A DNA stretch of 64,000 bases, taken from contig CM030842.1 of assembly GCA_018105865.1 (NCBI GenBank), forward strand, positions 16,473,967 through 16,537,966, given 5' to 3'. Made by a program: the position numbers and the translations under genes. Position 1 is the first letter of the stretch; every line of letters begins with the position of its first letter. The notes under the pieces are model-generated. The model was not told the DNA's origin. It was given only the letters and a program-made list of their open reading frames with translations, and did no database searches. Below, one piece after another: positions 58,946 to 64,000 of the stretch. The stretch comes from Metaphire vulgaris. Taxonomy: Eukaryota; Annelida; Clitellata; Crassiclitellata; Megascolecidae.

Positions 58946-60086
58946 CCTCCTTAGCGTTAATCCCGTACGTGATACGGGCAAGATATCAGTTTCAGAGTAA
59001 CTAAATTTATGTTTTCAAAAGCGGGAAACATTTGGCACTGGCGGTGATGTAGACATTTGGGACAGGTAAAAGAGCACCTTGATAAAATGTCAATTTTAGG
59101 CAAAAGAGAATACCACAGGCAAAATTCTGAATGCCAAGCACTTTTGATATACAAGAGAAAATGCCCTAATTTTTGAAAAATCTTCATTAATTGTTCCTCT
59201 TCACTTGCCTGTCAAAAGTGCTAGCCATTCATACGTCTGCCAATACCATTCTTTGTAGTTTAGAAATGTCCAATTTAAGCAATAGGGAATAAATATCCAC
59301 GAAAAAACACGAAATAAAATGACCACAGGCAAAATTCTGAATGCCAAGCACTTTTGATATACAAGATATAGTGCAATAATTTTTGAAAAAAAACTGGATT
59401 ACTAGGTCCTCTTCACTTGCCAGTCAGAAGTGCTGGCCATTCACACGTCTGCCAATACCATTCTGGGTAGTTTAAAAATGTCCATTTTAAGCATTATAGA
59501 ATACCACAGACAAAAAATTCTGAAAGCCAAGCACTTTTGAAAAACAAGAGATAGTGCCCTAATTTTTGAAAAAAACTTGATTACTAGGTCCTCTTCACTT
59601 GACAGTCAGAAGTGCTAGCCATTCAAACGTCTTCCAATGCCATTCTTGGTAGGTTAATATATAAGCAGCAAAAGCAAATCGCAAACGTTGAAAAGTGTTC
59701 AAAGGAGTGAATATATTCTTATGAAATTTTGCACTTATGACACAGATTGATGTACCTTTATGTCTGCAAAATTTCGTTTGACTCGGTGCAGGCTAAGCCA
59801 TTGCCTAGGGTTAGGGTTAGGGTTAATATAAACGCAGTAAAGGCAAATGGCAAACGTTGAAAAGTGCTCAAATGAGTGTATATATTCTTATGAAATTTTG
59901 CACTTATGACATAGATTGATGTATCTTTATGTCTGTAAAATTTCGTTTGGATCCGTAAAGGCTAAGCCATTGGCTAGGATTATGGTTAGGCCTAATATTG
60001 TAATAACGTCGTTTCGACTCAAAAATATATAATCTAACGCTTTTGGTACGTCATTTTCACAATTATTCTAACGCCAAGGAGGTTAA
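58942..60086 (+). mobile_element. piggyBac-like element copy G (short form)
   Basis: 1145 bp. Inserted at CTTCACTGC-TTAA-ACTTTTGCAAG, an ordinary monomer joint. It has the most private changes (for example TTTATGTTTTCAAAAGC), so it is an older or independently evolving copy. Confidence 0.94.
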
Positions 60087-62901
60087 ACTTTTGCAAGAAT
60101 AATCAATTATATCATTCTCCATTTCGATCTACAGGGTTCGAAACAGAGCACTCCCAAACAATTCATACAACACACTAACGCCAATGACTGTACGAGAACG
60201 AAACACATCAACGAAATGAAAGTCCTGTCGAATATATTGCAGAATGCCTAGAAGGGCGATCGAGGGAAGAGCCGGGTATTAAGATATCTGGTTCATTATA
60301 GGCCTACAACAGGTTTTATAGATATCGAATACAAGTTTTATCATTAATTCGCTGTGTGAGAGAAGGCAATTGAACGCCTGTTGAATAGAGGGCGTATAGG
60401 GCCTAGACATGTAAATATCTTATCGATTTGAAGAAATTCTCCGACAAAATCTACATTTTCCTCTTGTACCCTCTTCACTCCTTAAACTTTTGCAAGAATA
60501 ATCAATTATATCATTCTCCATTTCTATCTACAGGGTTCGAAATAGAGTAGTCCCAGCCATTTCATACTACACACCAACGCCATTGACTGTACGAGAACAA
60601 GGGACATCAACCAAATGAAAGACCTGGCGAATAACTTAACGGAATGGCTAGTAGGGCGATCGAGGGATGAGCCGCGTATTAAGATATCTGGTTCCTTTAT
60701 AGGCCTACAACAGGTTTTATAGATATCGAATACAAGTTTTATCAGTAATTCGCCGTGTGAGAGAAGGCAATTGAACGCCTGTTGAATAGAGGGCGTATAG
60801 GGCCTAGACATGTAAATATCTTATCGATTTGAAGAAATTCTCCGACAAAATCAACATTTTCCTCTTGTTCCCTCTTCACTGCTTAAACTTTTGCAAGAAT
60901 AATCAATTATATCATTCTCCATTTCGATCTACAGGGTTCGAAACAGAGCACTTCCAACCAATTAATACGACACACTAACGCCAATGACTGTACGAGAACG
61001 AAACACCAACTAAATGTAAGTCCTGTCGAATATCTTCCAGAATGGCTAGTAGGGCGATCGAGAGAAGAGCCGCGTATTAAGATATCTGGTTCATTATAGG
61101 CCTACAACAGGTTTTATAGATAGCGAATACAAGTTTTATCATTAATTCGCTGTGTGAGAGAAGGCAATTGAACGCCTGTTGAATAGAGGGCGTATAGGGC
61201 CTAGACATGTAAATATCTTATCGATTTAAAGAAATTCTCCGACAAAATCTACATTTCTCTCTTGTTCCCTCTTCACTGCTTAAACTTTTGCAAGAATAAT
61301 CAATTATATCATTCTCCATTTCTAACTACAGGGTTCGAAATAGAGTAGTCCCAGCCATTTCATACGACACACTAACGCCAATGACTGTACGAGAACGAAA
61401 CACATCAACTAAATGAAAGACCTGGCGAATATCTAACGGAATGGCTAGTAGGGCGATCGAGGGATGAGCCGCGTATTAAGATATCTGGTTCATTATAGGC
61501 CTACAACAGGTTTTATAGATATCGAATACAAGTTTTATCAGTAGGCTAATTCGCCGTGTGAGAGAAGGCAATTGAACGCCTGTTGAATAGAGGGCGTATA
61601 GGGCCTAGACATGTAAATATCTTATCGATTTGAAGAAATTCTCCGACAAAATCAACATTTTCCTCTTGTTCCCTCTTCACTGCTTAAACTTTTGCAAGAA
61701 TAATCAATTATATCATTCTCCATTTCTAACTACAGGGTTCGAACCAGAGCACTTCCAACCAATTCATACGACACATGTCCTAACGCCATTGACTGTACGA
61801 GAACAGGGGACATCAACCAAATGAAAGACCTGGCGAATAACTTAACGGAATGGCTAGTAGGGCGATCGAGGGAAGTGCCGCGTATTAAGATATCTGGTTC
61901 CTTTATAGGCCTACAACAGCTTTTATAGATATCGAATACAAGTTTTATCATTAATTCGCTGTGTGAGAGAAGGCAATTGAACGCCTGTTGAATAGAGGGC
62001 GTATAGGGCCTAGACATGTAAATATCTTATCGATTTAAAGAAATTCTCCGACAAAATCTACATTTCCCTCTTGTTCCCTCTTCACTGCTTAAACTTTTGC
62101 AAGAATAATCAATTATATCATTCTCCATTTCTAACTACAGGGTTCGAAATAGAGTAGTCCCAGCCATTTCATACTACACACCAACGCCATTGACTGTACG
62201 AGAACAAGGGACATCAACCAAATGAAAGACCTGGCGAATAACTTAACGGAATGGCTAGTAGGGCGATCGAGGGAAGAGCCGCGTATTAAGATATCTGGTT
62301 CATTATAGGCCTACAACAGGTTTTATAGATATCGAATACAAGTTTTATCAGTAGGCTAATTCGCCGTGTGAGAGAAGGCAATTGAACGCCTGTTGAATAG
62401 AGGGCGTATAGGGCCTAGACATGTAAATATCTTATCGATTTGAAGAAATTCTCCGACAAAATCAACATTTTCCTCTTGTTCCCTCTTCACTGCTTAAACT
62501 TTTGCAAGAATAATCAATTATATCATTCTCCATTTCTAACTACAGGGTTCGAACCAGAGCACTTCCAACCAATTCATACGACACATGTCCTAACGCCATT
62601 GACTGTACGAGAACAGGGGACATCAACCAAATGAAAGACCTGGCGAATAACTTAACGGAATGGCTAGTAGGGCGATCGAGGAAGTGCCGCGTATTAAGAT
62701 ATCTGGTTCCTTTATAGGCCTACAACAGCTTTTATAGATATCGAATACAAGTTTTATCATTAATTCGCTGTGGGAGAGAAGGCAATTGAACGCCTGTTGA
62801 ATAGAGGGCGTATAGGGCCTAGACATGTAAATATCTTATCGATTTGAAGAAATTCTCCGACAAAATCTACATTTTACTCTTGTTCCTTCTTCACTGCTTA
62901 A
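60083..62901 (+). repeat. Sat2 block 7: seven monomers at the right edge
   Basis: Monomers near 60083, 60483, 60884, 61281, 61684, 62093 and 62495. A two-monomer segment is duplicated 810 bp apart (GTAGGCTAATTCGCCG at 61542 and 62352; ACACATGTCCTAACGCC in both). The last monomer ends CACTGC-TTAA and is joined to the right pogo-like arm. Confidence 0.92.
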
Positions 62902-62969
62902 GTTATACCGAGTAAACGGTATAACCGAATATATGTAATAACAGAGTTCTACTGTATCTGTGTATTTAC

Positions 62970-63065
62970 CAGAATATCCCGGAAGACACGAGCAAATAAA
63001 GCGATCGTTTCCATTGTAACATTGACCATTGTTTAGGCACGGACCAGACAGGCATTCGTCAACGT
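62970..63065 (-). CDS. SVEP1-like receptor: calcium-binding EGF module, first five cysteines
   Basis: A 96-bp phase 1-1 exon after acceptor TTGTAG, with a GTAAAT donor. It encodes DVDECLSGPCLNNGQCYNGN and then DRFICSCLPGYSG. DVDEC is the calcium-ligand start of a cbEGF domain. Only five of six EGF cysteines are present. The sixth is supplied by the exon at 35085 (SG-VQCEE), so the two exons, now 27.9 kb apart with the Sat2 array between them, are neighbours in the transcript. Confidence 0.92.
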
Positions 63066-63188
63066 CTACAACCATTAATACATAAGAAACGCAAGTGCAG
63101 AGACCAAAAAACGATGGGTTTCTGGCTCCTCCTTTTCAACTGGTGGCAGTTTTTTTTTGTCTATCAAATAAATTATGTGTCTATGTCG

Positions 63189-63264
63189 CGCAAAGCATTC
63201 TGGGTTCATGCATTGTCTCGCAAAGCATTCTGGGATAGAGCACTGTTTCGCAAAGCATTCTGGG
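63189..63264 (-). promoter_or_regulatory. Three ZNF143/Staf-like motifs at exact 30-bp spacing
   Basis: CGCAAAGCATTCTGGG occurs at 63189, 63219 and 63249, with variable sequence between. On the minus strand this is CCCAGAATGCTTTGCG, close to the 19-bp Staf/ZNF143 consensus (CCCRNMATSC core). It lies in the receptor intron between the first GCC and cbEGF exons. It could be a regulatory cluster or just a 30-bp minisatellite. Confidence 0.45.
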
Positions 63265-63425
63265 TTATAGCGTTGTTGACGATTGGCTAACTCAGTTTCA
63301 ATGGCATAATTATTATGAAATTGAAAGAAATCGCTGAGCCCTTAAATTTTTATTGTCGACAAAGACGCGCATTTTTTAATTTTGTCCTACAACGGGTCAA
63401 CATATCCGCGAGATCGACTTATAGG

Positions 63426-63584
63426 CAGGGGCGTAGCCAGGAGTTTGATTTGGGGAGGTATAAATAGTTTAGGGGTATAAATATTAACTAAAAACCACAT
63501 GAACCATATAAACCACATATAAAACTTTAATTTAGACTTATTTTAGGGGGTATATATACCGTATCCCCCGTCGCTACGCTCCTG
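63426..63584. mobile_element. hAT-like MITE (CAGGGGCGTAGCC), outer element of a nested pair
   Basis: Ends CAGGGGCGTAGCCAGGAG and GTCGCTACGCTCCTG. Its 8-bp duplication CTTATAGG is at 63418-63425 on the left, but on the right at 63783-63790, displaced by the second MITE. Confidence 0.9.
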
Positions 63585-63588
63585 CTTA

Positions 63589-63778
63589 CAGTGGCGGCTC
63601 TAGAATTTGGCAAGTGGGGGGGCGTTGGGGTGGCAACTTCTAATCATGGGGGCCAAACATTTGTTGCTTAATGTATGTAGCATTAAGTATAGGTCCCAAC
63701 AGGTGGGGTCACTGTGGGGCCAGGCATTCAATAGGGGGGGCACGGGCTCCCCTGCCCCCCCCGGTGGAGCCGCCACTG
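63589..63778 (+). mobile_element. hAT-like MITE (CAGTGGCGGCTC), copy 3, inserted at the edge of another MITE
   Basis: 190 bp, ends CAGTGGCGGCTC and GGTGGAGCCGCCACTG, perfect duplication CCTGCTTA (63581-63588, 63779-63786). The duplicated octamer spans the last four bases of the outer MITE and the first four of its target duplication. Confidence 0.94.
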
Positions 63779-63860
63779 CCTGCTTATAGGTTGGCATATC
63801 CGGTAATGTAGTATGTTTCTGTAGCAAAAGAAAGTGACCACAGAGCTGCAGAAGACTGAC

Positions 63861-63999
63861 CAATGCAATGCAATACATCAGTCGCTCCCCCATCAACCGT
63901 TGCACTTCCAGAGGGACACGCCTTGCACTCGAAAGCCGCCTGGTCATTCTGGTAGGTTCCGGGCAGACAGATTACACAGCGGTTCTGAGACGTATTGTA
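63861..63999 (-). CDS. SVEP1-like receptor: GCC2/GCC3 module (5' end beyond window)
   Basis: An exon running in from the right edge. It reads YNTSQNRCVICLPGTYQNDQ followed by AAFECKACPSGSATVDGGAT, with the spaced cysteines and C-x2-C-x-P-G-T-Y-Q pattern of GCC2/GCC3 (ephrin-receptor-like) repeats. These modules are found outside the cell in SVEP1 and SCUBE proteins. It ends TGC ATT G before a GTCAGT donor (phase 1), and joining to the next exon gives C-I-D-V-D-E-C, the usual linker into a calcium-binding EGF. The N-terminal part of the protein lies outside the window. Confidence 0.88.
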
Positions 64000-64000
64000 A

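Larger units (their letters stand above)
35461..62954. mobile_element. pogo/Tc1-like element whose interior is the 27-kb Sat2 array
   Basis: Left end CAGTAGAACTTCGCTGTAAC and right end, inverted, CAGTAGAACTCTGTTATTAC (15 of 20 identical, first 10 perfect), with TA outside each (35459-35460, 62955-62956). The element's own sequence is only the left arm (35461-35633) and right arm (62902-62954), about 226 bp together, with internal GTTATAAC-type motifs like the 184-bp MITE at 15961. Everything between is satellite plus piggyBac-like copies, joined to each arm at TTAA. The insertion lies inside a receptor-gene intron. Confidence 0.82.

Noticed and set aside
40659..62826. Recurrent 64-95 codon frames in Sat2 monomers (starting MSRPYTPSIQQAFN or MKKFSDKI)
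   Set aside because: Same reason as in Sat1; the frames are broken in many monomers and have no domain signature.
35634..62901. CENP-B box in Sat2, which would fit a pogo link and centromere role
   Set aside because: No TTCG-N4-A-N2-CGGG match was seen by eye in the monomers.
1..62954. CRISPR-like regular repeats
   Set aside because: Periods are 334-400 bp with no unique spacers, in a spliced animal genome.
63600..63947. 115-codon minus-strand frame
   Set aside because: Wrong frame across the GCC exon running into a hAT-like MITE.

Overview
The window is animal nuclear DNA: spliced genes with short exons, phase-1 extracellular modules, TTAGGG-type interstitial telomere repeats, many MITEs and simple repeats, and one 100-N assembly gap (1401-1500). 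Gene content and transposon style fit a marine invertebrate, perhaps a deuterostome (echinoderm, hemichordate or cephalochordate), but nothing here fixes the species. No rRNA, tRNA, CRISPR or bacterial feature was seen.

Two genes are recognisable, both on the minus strand and both incomplete. (1) An MFSD14 (HIAT1)-like major-facilitator transporter: four exons at 14010-13948, 12157-12030, 11402-11288 and 10905-10684. The 5' exon(s) were not found and the 3' half must lie beyond position 1. (2) A type I membrane receptor with an SVEP1-like ectodomain: nine exons from the right edge down to 27203, in the order GCC2/GCC3, Ca-binding EGF, EGF, TSP1, sushi, SVEP1-like region (two exons), GCC2/GCC3, transmembrane segment. 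Nearly all its introns are phase 1, so the exons behave as shuffleable modules.

Two large satellites sit in introns. Sat1 (1-8722; 25 monomers of about 334 or 351 bp) lies in the MFSD14-like gene's 3' intron. Sat2 (about 400-bp monomer) fills a 27.9-kb intron of the receptor gene. The whole Sat2 array lies between the two ends of one pogo/Tc1-like element (35461-62954, TA on both sides) and is joined to it at TTAA on both sides. Monomers also join each other at TTAA. Seven copies of a non-autonomous piggyBac-like element (called A-G here; 1.14 or 1.69 kb) sit at TTAA sites in the array. One 4.95-kb block (44047-48997), made of piggyBac copy, inverted satellite and piggyBac copy, is inserted as a unit into a TTAA of the array. 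Stray copies of both satellites occur in other introns of the receptor gene (28806-29240 and 32199-33005), in the opposite orientation.

The interval from 14 to 34 kb is intron and intergenic sequence packed with short DNA transposons, many with intact target-site duplications and several nested: hAT-like (8-bp), PIF/Harbinger-like (TAA), a second piggyBac family (TTAA), pogo-like (TA) and a family with a 7- or 9-bp duplication. It also holds 3' ends of a CR1/L2-type LINE ending in (AAT)n. The genes themselves look ordinary. The unusual biology is the TTAA-joined satellite that has grown inside a transposon within an intron.
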